DNA from: Micavibrio_C sp965231165
GTDB lineage: Bacteria; Pseudomonadota; Alphaproteobacteria; Micavibrionales; Micavibrionaceae
DNA length: 64,000 nucleotides
NCBI GenBank assembly: GCA_965231165.1
Contig: OZ246421.1
Coordinates: 806,001-870,000, forward strand
Direction of reading: 5' to 3'
Below are positions 8,496 through 16,417 of the stretch, piece after piece. How positions within the stretch are numbered: position 1 is the stretch's first letter; each line of letters starts with the position of its first letter. The notes under the pieces were generated by a model. The model saw only the letters and a list, made by a program, of their open reading frames with translations, searched no databases and was not told where the DNA came from. Both the position numbers and the translations under genes were made by a program.

Positions 8496-8963
8496 ATGAA
8501 CAATCCCATCAAGGATATTTTTAACATTGAAACTAACTGGAAAAAAATTGCAGCCCCTCTAGCTCTTGCAGCAGGGCTTACGGGTTTAGCTGGGTGCAAT
8601 GACAGCGCCTCAATAGCTTCTCACAATTTATCCAAAGCGGCTGATAACTTTGAGATCAATCGTCGTATCGTCTTCTATAACGGTATAACTGATACATACA
8701 TGCTCACCGTAGAGGGTCGCTGCAGCATCGAAGTTGACGCTGCGAAGAACAAACTCGACGTCACCTGCAAAACTGGTCCTGATGCTTATAAAAAGCACTT
8801 TCTGGGCAAGTCCGACAACGTAACATATTTTGTTGAACAGCTTGAAGCTGCTGACGTCAGCACTTATCACTATCGCGTTGAGTTTAAACCGCAGTCCATC
8901 GTTCCTGACATAAGGGTAAACGGGGACGCGAAACAGCTTCAGCAAGCAGTAACACCGCGATAA
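8496..8963 (+). CDS. Phage-type beta-sandwich lipoprotein
   Basis: Small lipoprotein of 155 residues starting at ATG 8496. This start is preceded by CGAGGCAGGAAC, whereas an ATG 18 bases upstream has no ribosome binding site. A signal peptide ends in the lipobox LAGC, giving C34 as the lipidated residue. The rest has the segments NLSKAADNFEINRRIVFYNG, CKTGPDAYKKHFLGKSDN and STYHYRVEFKPQSIVPDI. I recognise these as the beta-sandwich lipoprotein family common in tailed phage genomes, where its function is unclear. No other phage gene lies nearby, so this may be a domesticated or relict phage gene. Confidence 0.82.
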   Translation: MNNPIKDIFNIETNWKKIAAPLALAAGLTGLAGCNDSASIASHNLSKAADNFEINRRIVFYNGITDTYMLTVEGRCSIEVDAAKNKLDVTCKTGPDAYKKHFLGKSDNVTYFVEQLEAADVSTYHYRVEFKPQSIVPDIRVNGDAKQLQQAVTPR

Positions 8964-8992
8964 GCGTCTACAGAAAATTCATTTTAATAAAA

Positions 8993-9025
8993 AGGAAATG
9001 CCCCTCTAAAAGTCGGGCATTTCCT
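8993..9025 (-). terminator. Rho-independent terminator of the YmdB-like gene
   Basis: An 11-bp perfect stem, AGGAAATGCCC (8993-9003) with GGGCATTTCCT (9015-9025). Read on the minus strand the stem is followed by TTTTTATT. It overlaps the last codons of the minus-strand phosphoesterase gene. On the plus strand it would only be followed by GTTTC, so it is stronger for the minus-strand gene. Confidence 0.8.
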
Positions 9026-9821
9026 GTTTCAGGCGCGGACCAACATGGATGCGCCCGATATTCTTGGCCAGCCCGGTTTTATCATCGGTTTCCACCAGAC
9101 AGCCACATAACGTGGCCTCGCCGTCAGCAGGGCTTAAACGGTCCATCGAAATTTTCTTTACGAACCGCGTGATGGGTACATCTTTCTTCATGCCGATGAC
9201 GCTGTCATAATCGCCGGTCATTCCGGCATCGCTCATAAAAGCAGTGCCGCCATTCAGAATGTGGTCATCCGCTGTCGGTAAGTGTGTGTGCGTACCAACA
9301 ACGGCAGACACATAGCCATCCAGATAATGACCGAATGCCATTTTTTCACTGGTGGCTTCGCCGTGAAAATCGACGAAGATTGCGTTGACGGCAGAGCCGA
9401 GCGGATGCGCCTTCACAACATCCATCGTCATGGCGAACGGATCATCCAGCGGGTCCATAAACAAACGTGCCATAGCATTGACGATCAAAATTTTGCGGCC
9501 ATCGGGCAACTTGTGCAGATAAAATCCTTTGCCCGGCAAAGTGTCGGGATAGTTAATCGGGCGCAGCAAACGCGGGTCTTTATCAATATAGGTCAGGATT
9601 TCCTTGTTATCCCACGAATGATTGCCGCCGGTGATGCAATGTGCGCCCGCCGCATAAAATGCCTTGCAGATTTCGGATGAAATGCCGATGCCATGCGATG
9701 AGTTTTCACCATTCACAATGGCCACATCCACCTTCAACTGGTTGATCAGCACCGGCAGGTGTTTCTCAATCGCCTCGCGGCCAGAACGGCCCACGACATC
9801 GCCTACAAACAAAATTCTCAT
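9006..9821 (-). CDS. YmdB-type metallophosphoesterase
   Basis: Metal-dependent phosphodiesterase of the TIGR00282/YmdB family; characterised members hydrolyse cyclic nucleotides. The 271-residue protein has motifs FVGDVVGRSGREAI (D8), VNGENSSHGIG (N39/E40 region), the TGGNHSWDN metal site, VDFHGEATSEK, and VVGTHTHLPTADD. Length is typical. Its start overlaps the end of the 5-formyltetrahydrofolate cyclo-ligase gene by four bases, an order conserved in alphaproteobacteria. Confidence 0.92.
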   Translation of the reverse strand: MRILFVGDVVGRSGREAIEKHLPVLINQLKVDVAIVNGENSSHGIGISSEICKAFYAAGAHCITGGNHSWDNKEILTYIDKDPRLLRPINYPDTLPGKGFYLHKLPDGRKILIVNAMARLFMDPLDDPFAMTMDVVKAHPLGSAVNAIFVDFHGEATSEKMAFGHYLDGYVSAVVGTHTHLPTADDHILNGGTAFMSDAGMTGDYDSVIGMKKDVPITRFVKKISMDRLSPADGEATLCGCLVETDDKTGLAKNIGRIHVGPRLKQEMPDF

Positions 9822-10384
9822 GCGTTTCTCTGCACCTTGTTAGGGGTAATGATCCAGTCCATTTTCTGGTCGTGTTCCTCAGCCGGGAGGTTGAATAGCA
9901 CAGCCTGCGCTGAATAGCCAATTCCTACGGCCTGTATGGTTTTACGGGTGCGCAGCGCCTCTAGCGTGGCATCGTAATAACCGCCGCCATACCCCAGACG
10001 ATGACCCTGACGGTCAAAGGCCAACAGCGGCACGACGACGATATCAGGATCGACCCAAACCGTTTTGTCATTCACGGCAGGCTGCATGATATCGAAGAGG
10101 CCGGGTACCAACGGCATGGATTCATCCCAGCGGGCAAATTTCAATTCTTTTGAATTCTTCTGGATAACGGGCAACGCACAGGTAATGCCCAGCTTCAGCA
10201 ATTCATGGAGCAGGGGTCCAGAGTCAAACTCCCTGCCCTTCGTCCAGTAAAGCGCCACAACCTGCCCGGGTTGCGGATTCAGACATTCAAAGAATTCTGT
10301 AACCACCTGCTCCGCGTTCTCGGAAAACGGGCTGATTGAATTGCGGAAGCGGATGGCTTCTTCTCTGAGGGTCGCTTTGGTCAT
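9818..10384 (-). CDS. 5-formyltetrahydrofolate cyclo-ligase
   Basis: ATP-dependent enzyme converting 5-formyl-THF to 5,10-methenyl-THF (YgfA/MTHFS family). The 188-residue protein has the nucleotide-binding motif LLAFDRQGHRLGYGGGYYD. I place the start at MTKATLREEA (10384). A longer reading frame runs upstream to 10540, but its extra 52 codons cross an inverted-repeat element and give the well-known artefact peptide CHPERKRRIS...FACAQDDK, so that extension is not coding. The gene lies just downstream of 6S RNA, as in many proteobacteria. No strong ribosome binding site is seen. Confidence 0.9.
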   Translation of the reverse strand: MTKATLREEAIRFRNSISPFSENAEQVVTEFFECLNPQPGQVVALYWTKGREFDSGPLLHELLKLGITCALPVIQKNSKELKFARWDESMPLVPGLFDIMQPAVNDKTVWVDPDIVVVPLLAFDRQGHRLGYGGGYYDATLEALRTRKTIQAVGIGYSAQAVLFNLPAEEHDQKMDWIITPNKVQRNA

Positions 10385-10413
10385 CTGGCGATAATAAGGC
10401 CATTTCCAATATT

Positions 10414-10486
10414 TGTCATCCTGAGCGCAAGCGAAGGATCTCTGCTTGATTGCAGATGAGATCCTTCGCTTGCGCTCAGGATGACA
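10414..10486. repeat. Inverted-repeat element, TGTCATCCTGAG family, copy 2 (perfect)
   Basis: A 73-bp element with two perfect 29-bp arms: the left begins TGTCATCCTGAGCGCAAGCG and the right ends GCTCAGGATGACA, with a 15-base loop. It lies between 6S RNA and the folate cyclo-ligase start. Its perfect arms suggest recent arrival or selection for the hairpin. Confidence 0.92.
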
Positions 10487-10505
10487 ACTGCGATGGGATG
10501 AGAAA

Positions 10506-10678
10506 AAAGTGGGGTCGCCACGCGAGCCGTGTACATGCAAGCTTATCCACTACTGGCCAAACAACCAGGTTGGGCGCCGTATGTTCCAGACCACGGCCTG
10601 GACAGGGACAGCTCCCGAGCAAGAAAAGCATAGGCCCGAGGGATGAAGGTGTATCACGCGAACCGCAGCGAACCCCAT
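10506..10678 (-). ncRNA. ssrS: 6S RNA
   Basis: Small RNA that binds the sigma70 holoenzyme and tunes transcription in stationary phase. The minus-strand sequence starts near GATGGGGTTCGC and ends GCGACCCCACTTTTTT. The ends pair in a long closing stem (GGGGT-CGC with GCG-ACCCC). The central part has the conserved alphaproteobacterial elements CCCTCGGGCC and GGAGCTGTCCCTG flanking the open bubble. Its position just upstream of the 5-formyltetrahydrofolate cyclo-ligase gene matches the known ssrS-ygfA linkage. Exact ends are estimates from the promoter and T-run. Confidence 0.88.
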
Positions 10679-10682
10679 CTGC

Positions 10683-10688
10683 ATTATA
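10683..10688 (-). promoter_or_regulatory. -10 box of the 6S RNA promoter
   Basis: TATAAT on the minus strand, seven to ten bases before the predicted 6S RNA 5' end. No convincing -35 hexamer is seen at normal spacing. Confidence 0.6.
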
Positions 10689-10721
10689 GCAATAAAATTA
10701 CCCGTTTGCCGAGAATTATAT

Positions 10722-12701
10722 TTAGACCGCCAGAACCATCTTTGGCCGGTAAATCCCCGAGGTTTCACCAGCGGGTTTTTGCTCTGGTTCACGGTATCCC
10801 GAATCTTTCTTGAAATTCTCGAATTCGGCCTTTGTTGTGCCGATTTCCTGATAGGTCTCCTCTTTTTCGAGATCTAGACCGCCCGCTTTCAAGGCATTCA
10901 GAAGAAAGCCCACATCGTTCTCTTCAATATATTTATGTCGCGCAACATCATCAGTAATATTCTTTAACCAATATTTTGCGTTGGTGACAGCGGCATTACG
11001 ACGAAGCTCTTTGTATTTCTCAAAAGTTGAACCAATAAGCTCGTATCCTTCGCCACCCTCGGGGTTATATCCGGCATCGCGCAGGCATTGATCAATTTCT
11101 TCGAAAAGATCAAGATTCTGGAATTTCTTATCTTTGCTGTCGAGAGCATAGAGAAATTTTTCCTGCGCCGCGGGTATAGCTACATTCTTGATCAGATTGC
11201 TATAGACCTCTTCTGTGAAGTCGGCAGAAATCGCCTGATAGGCCTCTGCCCGCGCTTGCGGAGCCTTTAGATTAAAACCCGCCGCCTTAAGGCTTTCCGG
11301 CACACTATCTTTCAGAATGTAATAGACATGCGCATGAGCAACTTCGGCTTTGCCTGCCTCATTAATAAAGCTTCTGGCTTCATGTAAATGATAGTCACGC
11401 TTCAGGGTCTCCCATGCTGCTTTTACATCCGATTTTCCTTCCCAGGTTTTTTCCTGAGAATGATCAAGTCCTGCATTATAGAAGATTGTGTTTATTTTCT
11501 TGTACTCTTCCTCGGCCCGCTCACTGCCAAATGGAATGTTGTTCGCCCTGAATGATGCTATGATTTCGGCAATGGCTTCTATGGCCGGAACACGCAAGCC
11601 TCTGCGAAAATCCGTATATCCCGATCCGATCTCCTTGTACACATCGTACGGAAACGGATTCTTTGCACCCTGCGTACGCTCATTTCTATTGAGAATCTCA
11701 CGCACTTTCAGCAAGATCGCGAATTTTTCCTCGGCGGAATGCGTTGTATTATGGACATCCTGATAGAGATGTTTGCTGTAAGCAACCTCATTGTCTGACC
11801 GCAACTGATTGAGTTCAAGTGCCGTCAGGCCTATCTTCTCGGGTAATTCATCATAAGTCACCCCAATCCCACGCAGTAATTTTCCGGCGACATCCATGAA
11901 CGCCAGTGCTTTTTCACCAGCATTCTCCGGAAGCCTGGCTTGTTTTATATTTTCCCGGGCGGCCAATGTCGCTTGAAGCTGATAGCTCTCCCAAGCCTGC
12001 ACGCGCGTAATGCCACCCAGTTCTGATGGATTATTCAGATCTATCTGACGGAAAATTTCCTGTATCTGCTCGCCGAGCTTCACAGCTTCTGCCCCGGCGT
12101 TCTCGGGCTTTTGTGATTCCACATATATTTCTTTTACAGCTTCGCCGCTAAAATAAGTCAGATAGCTGGTATATTGCTCTAAAGAATAGCCCTGTCTTGC
12201 GAGGACATTGCTGCGGAAATTTTTCTGGGTGTCATGATCATCAGCGAGCTGCATGACGTAATAACGCGCTTCCCGCACAAAATAGAAAAAATCTTTGTTG
12301 CTGATGGCCTGAGGATTCGCGCCATTTGTTTTGCGCTCTTCGGCTTCCGCCATAACTTCATCCAAGGCTGTCGCCGCGGCTTTGTTGTAGCGGGCCAAAA
12401 TTTCATCCGGATCGATGCCCAGTTGCCGCCAGACTTCCTTGCTGTTATCCGGGTTCTGCTGCGCGAAATAAATAATCCGCCGCATATAATCAAAAGCAAC
12501 GACGCCGCTCACATCCGGGTCTTCGCATATCTCTTTGTAGATCGCTTTAAGTTTACTGATTTCAGGAGATATCTCTTTTTCAGCGGCCTGGGCACTCTGC
12601 GGAGCAGAAACGGGTTCCGTTTCCTGCGCGTACACTACGGAAGACAAACCCATAGAGGCAGCAATGGCATAAGCACCGAGAAGACGTTTAACTGAAATCA
12701 T
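10722..12701 (-). CDS. Secreted helical-repeat protein of unknown function
   Basis: 659-residue protein with an N-terminal signal peptide (MISVKRLLGAYAIAASMGLS, cleavage near VYA-QE). I recognise no named family. The mature part is acidic, predicted helical, and holds degenerate repeats of the type hydrophobic-x2-AG-(hydrophobic)-x(6-9)-Y-x2-IG-x(5)-F-x2-hR. Examples are LRDAGYNPEGGEGYELIGST, LKAGGLDLEKEETYQEIGTT, YDVYKEIGSGYTDFRRG, LKAAGFNLKAP and LRGIGVTYDELPEKIGLT. The ATG has a CAGGAA ribosome binding site six bases upstream. The gene is inserted between zapA and 6S RNA, which are usually neighbours. Probably periplasmic; the function is unknown. Confidence 0.8.
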   Translation of the reverse strand: MISVKRLLGAYAIAASMGLSSVVYAQETEPVSAPQSAQAAEKEISPEISKLKAIYKEICEDPDVSGVVAFDYMRRIIYFAQQNPDNSKEVWRQLGIDPDEILARYNKAAATALDEVMAEAEERKTNGANPQAISNKDFFYFVREARYYVMQLADDHDTQKNFRSNVLARQGYSLEQYTSYLTYFSGEAVKEIYVESQKPENAGAEAVKLGEQIQEIFRQIDLNNPSELGGITRVQAWESYQLQATLAARENIKQARLPENAGEKALAFMDVAGKLLRGIGVTYDELPEKIGLTALELNQLRSDNEVAYSKHLYQDVHNTTHSAEEKFAILLKVREILNRNERTQGAKNPFPYDVYKEIGSGYTDFRRGLRVPAIEAIAEIIASFRANNIPFGSERAEEEYKKINTIFYNAGLDHSQEKTWEGKSDVKAAWETLKRDYHLHEARSFINEAGKAEVAHAHVYYILKDSVPESLKAAGFNLKAPQARAEAYQAISADFTEEVYSNLIKNVAIPAAQEKFLYALDSKDKKFQNLDLFEEIDQCLRDAGYNPEGGEGYELIGSTFEKYKELRRNAAVTNAKYWLKNITDDVARHKYIEENDVGFLLNALKAGGLDLEKEETYQEIGTTKAEFENFKKDSGYREPEQKPAGETSGIYRPKMVLAV

Positions 12702-12799
12702 GATTATTCCTGTTTAATATTTTTGTTATTGGAAATGCGTACGCCCTGCCGATCCTTCTGTAAAGGGAAAGCATAGGCACTATTCATGTGATATGGGAA

Positions 12800-13168
12800 T
12801 TAAATCTTTTGAAGGCGCTCGGCAACGGTATCGATGCGGTTTGCAAGTTGTTCGATAGCGGCAAGGATTTCCATTTCGTCTTCCTCGGACACGCGCTGCT
12901 CGGCTTCTACGGCCACTTCCTCACGGATGACCTTGGGTGCGCGGTTACGCAGTTCGGCAACCATATCACGCAGTTCATAGATTTCATCAGCCAGAACCAG
13001 ACCAGTCAACACCAGCAGATGCGGTTCGTTGGAGGCCGCTCCTGCGGCGGCGATTTCACGCAGACGGGCATCTACATATTTGCCCAGTTCAGCAACACGG
13101 CGTTCCTGCCCGACATCGCAGGCAATGTTGTATGTTTTTCCGTGAATGCTTAAGTTAACGTCTGCCAT
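12800..13168 (-). CDS. zapA: ZapA, FtsZ-ring associated protein
   Basis: Small division protein that cross-links FtsZ filaments. The 122-residue sequence has the N-terminal ZapA head (VNLSIHGKTYNIACDVGQE, about 4-22), the helix RVAELGKYVDARLREI, and a C-terminal coiled coil (about 60-122). The order with the upstream small coiled-coil gene and the downstream 6S RNA/folate cyclo-ligase is the alphaproteobacterial arrangement, except for the extra 659-residue gene. Confidence 0.93.
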   Translation of the reverse strand: MADVNLSIHGKTYNIACDVGQERRVAELGKYVDARLREIAAAGAASNEPHLLVLTGLVLADEIYELRDMVAELRNRAPKVIREEVAVEAEQRVSEEDEMEILAAIEQLANRIDTVAERLQKI

Positions 13169-13201
13169 AGGAAACCCTGTTTCTAACCCTGTACTTAATG
13201 C

Positions 13202-13447
13202 TTACGCCTCGCGCAGGATTTGTTCAACCTTTTCGATGGCGACATCCAGCTTGCGGGCCAGTGCTGCCGGATCGGCAACGTATTTACCGCGCTGGTTGGC
13301 GGCGGGTGCCGAAAAGAGGTCTGACTGACCGACGGTGCTTTTCTTTAAAGGCGACGTGCGCGCCGCTTTTTCCTGTTGGACAACCGCCACTTCGAGCTTG
13401 CTAACGGCACCATTTAAACGGCTTACGGCTTGCAGAATAGCTGACAC
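13202..13447 (-). CDS. Small coiled-coil protein upstream of zapA
   Basis: 81-residue protein with two short amphipathic helices (about 5-28 and 58-80) joined by a polar linker containing a DLFSAPAANQRGKY segment. Genes of this size and shape, often annotated as DUF4164, precede zapA in many alphaproteobacteria. Family assignment rests on size, helix pattern and position. It is likely to act with ZapA; no enzymatic motif is present. Confidence 0.75.
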   Translation of the reverse strand: MSAILQAVSRLNGAVSKLEVAVVQQEKAARTSPLKKSTVGQSDLFSAPAANQRGKYVADPAALARKLDVAIEKVEQILREA

Positions 13448-13644
13448 AGGATACTCCCCCTTAAAGAAGTTGTTCTTTATAGTTACCAGACGCCACGCAT
13501 GAGAATACCAGTGGATAGCAATCCCGGCACTATGTGGTCAAGGGGGCACCCCCATTATCTTGGGGAAAACTCACAGATAACTTTGATTTATTCCGTTTCG
13601 TGGCCCTTCATTCCGGTTGATTTTTTTGGCGCAAAACGGCATGT

Positions 13645-13674
13645 TTGGTAGGATTTTTTCCACCGCATTATAAT
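13645..13674 (+). promoter_or_regulatory. Likely transketolase promoter
   Basis: TTGGTA (13645-13650) and a consensus TATAAT (13669-13674) with an 18-base spacer, ending 16 bases before the transketolase ATG. The short leader carries the GGAG ribosome binding site. Confidence 0.55.
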
Positions 13675-13690
13675 GTGTATCGGAGCCGCC

Positions 13691-15712
13691 ATGAAATTCA
13701 AGTTCAAACCCCGTCAGGAAGAAACGACGCAAGCCCCCGTGCTTGATATGAAAGCGATGGCGAACGCCATTCGCGCCCTGTCGATGGATGCCGTGGAAAA
13801 GGCAAAATCCGGCCACCCGGGCATGCCGATGGGTATGGCCGATGTCGCCACCGTGCTTTTCACCAAGTTTCTGAAATACAGCCCGGAAAACCCGACCTGG
13901 GCCGACCGCGATCGTTTTATCCTGTCCGCCGGTCATGGCTCGATGCTGATTTATTCCCTGCTGTGGCTCACCGGGTATGAAAAAATCACGCTTGAAGAAA
14001 TTAAGAATTTCCGCCAGTTGCACAGCCTGACCCCCGGCCACCCGGAAGTCATGCATGACGCCGGTATCGAAACCACCACCGGCCCGCTGGGTCAGGGCAT
14101 TTCGAACGCTGTCGGTTTTGCGCTGGCTGAACGTATTCTGAATGCGCGTTTCGGCGATGATCTCGTCGATCACAAAACCTATGTCATCGCCAGCGATGGC
14201 GACCTGATGGAGGGTATCAGCCACGAGTCATGCGCGCTGGCCGGTCACCTGAAACTGAACAGCCTGATCGTGCTGTATGATGATAACGGCATCTGTATCG
14301 ACGGCCCGACATCGCTGTCTTATTCCGACGATGTGACCAAACGCTTTGAAGCCTATGGCTGGGCGGTGCAATCGGTGGATGGCCACGACATGAAGGCTGT
14401 TGAAGCCGCTATTTCACAGGCACAGATGTCCGACAAGCCGAGCATGATCCGCTGCAAAAGTACCATTGGTTTCGGCGCCCCCACGAAAGCCGGCACGGCA
14501 GGCAGCCACGGCTCACCGCTGGGCGACGAAGAAATCAAGGGCACACGCGAAGCATTGGGCTGGCCGCACGAACCGTTCTTTATCCCCACGGAAATTCTGG
14601 CCATGTGGCGTCACGCCGGGCAGCGCAGTGCGCGTGAATTCAGTACATGGAATGATCGCCTTGAAAATAATCACTACAAGGCCGACTTCCTGAAGGTTAT
14701 GTCCGGCGAGATTGCCGAAGATATCAAAGCGCCTCTGCAACAACTGAAAGATAAATATCTTAAAGATCGCCCCAAACTGGCCACCCGCCAGAATTCCGGC
14801 GATGTTCTGGCGCAGATCGTTCCGGTTCTGCCGAGCCTGATAGGCGGCTCTTCAGACCTGACACCTTCGAACAACACGCAGGTCAAAGGCCCGTCCGCAA
14901 TCAGCGCCGGAAAATATGAAGGCCAGTACGTCCATTACGGCGTACGCGAACACGGTATGGCGGCGATTATGAACGGCATGGCGCTGCATGGCGGCGTCGT
15001 ACCTTACGGTGGCACGTTCATGCAGTTCACCGATTACTGCCGTCCGGCGATCCGCCTGTCGGCGTTGATGAAGCAACGCGTTGTTTACGTGATGACGCAC
15101 GATTCCATCGGTCTGGGCGAAGATGGCCCGACACACCAGCCGGTCGAGCATTTGTCCGCCCTGCGCGTTATTCCGAACCTGCTGACGCTGCGCCCCGCTG
15201 ATGGCGTGGAAACAACGGAATGCTGGGAAATTGCCCTGAACAAGAAAGACGGCCCGTCCGTTCTGGCACTGACCCGTCAAGGGTTGCCGATGGTGCGTAC
15301 CGACGATGGCAAAGAAAACCTCTCGGCCAAGGGGGCTTACATCCTCAAGGAAGCCAGCAACGGCGAGGCACAGGTTGTTATCATGGCGACTGGCTCGGAA
15401 GTCGAGATTGCGCTAGCGGCCCGTGAAATGCTGGAAGAGGCCAAAATCTACACCCGCGTCGTATCGATGCCGTCGATGGAATTGTTCGCCAAGCAGGACA
15501 AAGCCTATCAGGAGAAAGTCCTGGGCGACCGCAAACTGGTGCGCGTAGCCGTGGAAGCGGGCGTCCGCCAGAGCTGGGACCGCTGGCTTGGGTTCGATGG
15601 CATTTTCATCGGTATGAGCACCTTCGGCGAATCCGCCCCGATCAAAGACCTCTACAACCACTTCAAGATCACGAAGGAAGCTGTGTTCGAGGCGGTCAAG
15701 GCGAAGGTTTAG
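13691..15712 (+). CDS. tkt: Transketolase
   Basis: Thiamine diphosphate enzyme moving two-carbon units between sugar phosphates in the pentose phosphate pathway. The 673-residue protein has KAKSGHPGMPMGMADVATVL, the ThDP/metal motif SDGDLMEGISHES, YDDNGICIDG, and the transketolase domain motif HDSIGLGEDGPTHQPVEHL. I use the ATG at 13691, preceded by GGAG at five bases. An ATG at 13673 overlaps the -10 box and has no ribosome binding site. Length is normal. Confidence 0.97.
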   Translation: MKFKFKPRQEETTQAPVLDMKAMANAIRALSMDAVEKAKSGHPGMPMGMADVATVLFTKFLKYSPENPTWADRDRFILSAGHGSMLIYSLLWLTGYEKITLEEIKNFRQLHSLTPGHPEVMHDAGIETTTGPLGQGISNAVGFALAERILNARFGDDLVDHKTYVIASDGDLMEGISHESCALAGHLKLNSLIVLYDDNGICIDGPTSLSYSDDVTKRFEAYGWAVQSVDGHDMKAVEAAISQAQMSDKPSMIRCKSTIGFGAPTKAGTAGSHGSPLGDEEIKGTREALGWPHEPFFIPTEILAMWRHAGQRSAREFSTWNDRLENNHYKADFLKVMSGEIAEDIKAPLQQLKDKYLKDRPKLATRQNSGDVLAQIVPVLPSLIGGSSDLTPSNNTQVKGPSAISAGKYEGQYVHYGVREHGMAAIMNGMALHGGVVPYGGTFMQFTDYCRPAIRLSALMKQRVVYVMTHDSIGLGEDGPTHQPVEHLSALRVIPNLLTLRPADGVETTECWEIALNKKDGPSVLALTRQGLPMVRTDDGKENLSAKGAYILKEASNGEAQVVIMATGSEVEIALAAREMLEEAKIYTRVVSMPSMELFAKQDKAYQEKVLGDRKLVRVAVEAGVRQSWDRWLGFDGIFIGMSTFGESAPIKDLYNHFKITKEAVFEAVKAKV

Positions 15713-15719
15713 GGCTGCC

Positions 15720-16403
15720 CTACTCCGCCTTCATCCTGAACAGAACCATATACTGCGTCATGAAATCCAGCAGCTCCATCGGGTTGTGGAGGTATTTGTC
15801 GTCGCTAGAGTCATAGGGCAGGAAGTCATCGCAGACCATTTTACGCACGGAAACGCTAAAGCCGTTATTCTGGAACGCTTTGGCGATGTCCTGTAGCGAA
15901 TAAGTCTGCGGTGGCACAGGCGAGAATTCAGCGACGGTTTTTTTCCAGCGTTCCCATAGCGGGTTTTCGGCATATTCACCGATGGCCAGATAATAAACGC
16001 CACCTTTCTTCATCACAGAACGCATTTCCTGCGCATGTGCCACGATATCCGGCAGCAGGTAAACAACTTCGTGAGAGAATGCGACATCAAAGCTGTTTTT
16101 TTCATTCGCCAGTGCGCGGCTGTGGGCGTAATGGCAAGGTATGTCGCCCTTGTTCTGGTTGGCGTAAGCCACAGACTCATCCGCTATATCGACACCGAGC
16201 GCATCTTTATAAGGTAACGCCTGATACAGAATTTTCAGGAAGCCGCCACGGTTGCAGCCAAAATCAAGAACGCGCTTATCGGCCAAATTTTTTTCCTGAA
16301 CATAGGAAATCAGCGTATGCCAAGCGGGTTCATGTCCCTCGGCCATGCTCTCTTCGCCTTCCAGGCTGTCCCATGTCTCTATATTCTCTGCATGTTGGCT
16401 CAT
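15720..16403 (-). CDS. Class I SAM-dependent methyltransferase
   Basis: 227-residue methyltransferase with motif I VLDFGCNRGGFL, the acidic loop LGVDIADES and motif IV-like FDVAFSHEVVYLLPD. The substrate cannot be told from sequence. It is convergent with the transketolase gene (seven bases between stops) and lies 14 bases downstream of the SDR-like gene, so these two are probably one transcript. Confidence 0.85.
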   Translation of the reverse strand: MSQHAENIETWDSLEGEESMAEGHEPAWHTLISYVQEKNLADKRVLDFGCNRGGFLKILYQALPYKDALGVDIADESVAYANQNKGDIPCHYAHSRALANEKNSFDVAFSHEVVYLLPDIVAHAQEMRSVMKKGGVYYLAIGEYAENPLWERWKKTVAEFSPVPPQTYSLQDIAKAFQNNGFSVSVRKMVCDDFLPYDSSDDKYLHNPMELLDFMTQYMVLFRMKAE

Positions 16404-16417
16404 GTTTGTCGTCCTTT

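Noticed and set aside
10385..10540. N-terminal extension of the folate cyclo-ligase frame
   Set aside because: The added 52 codons run through a perfect inverted repeat and give the CHPERKRRIS artefact peptide, while the family start matches MTKATLREEA.
10550..10792. Minus-strand frame over the 6S RNA
   Set aside because: It covers the structured RNA and has no family or ribosome binding site.
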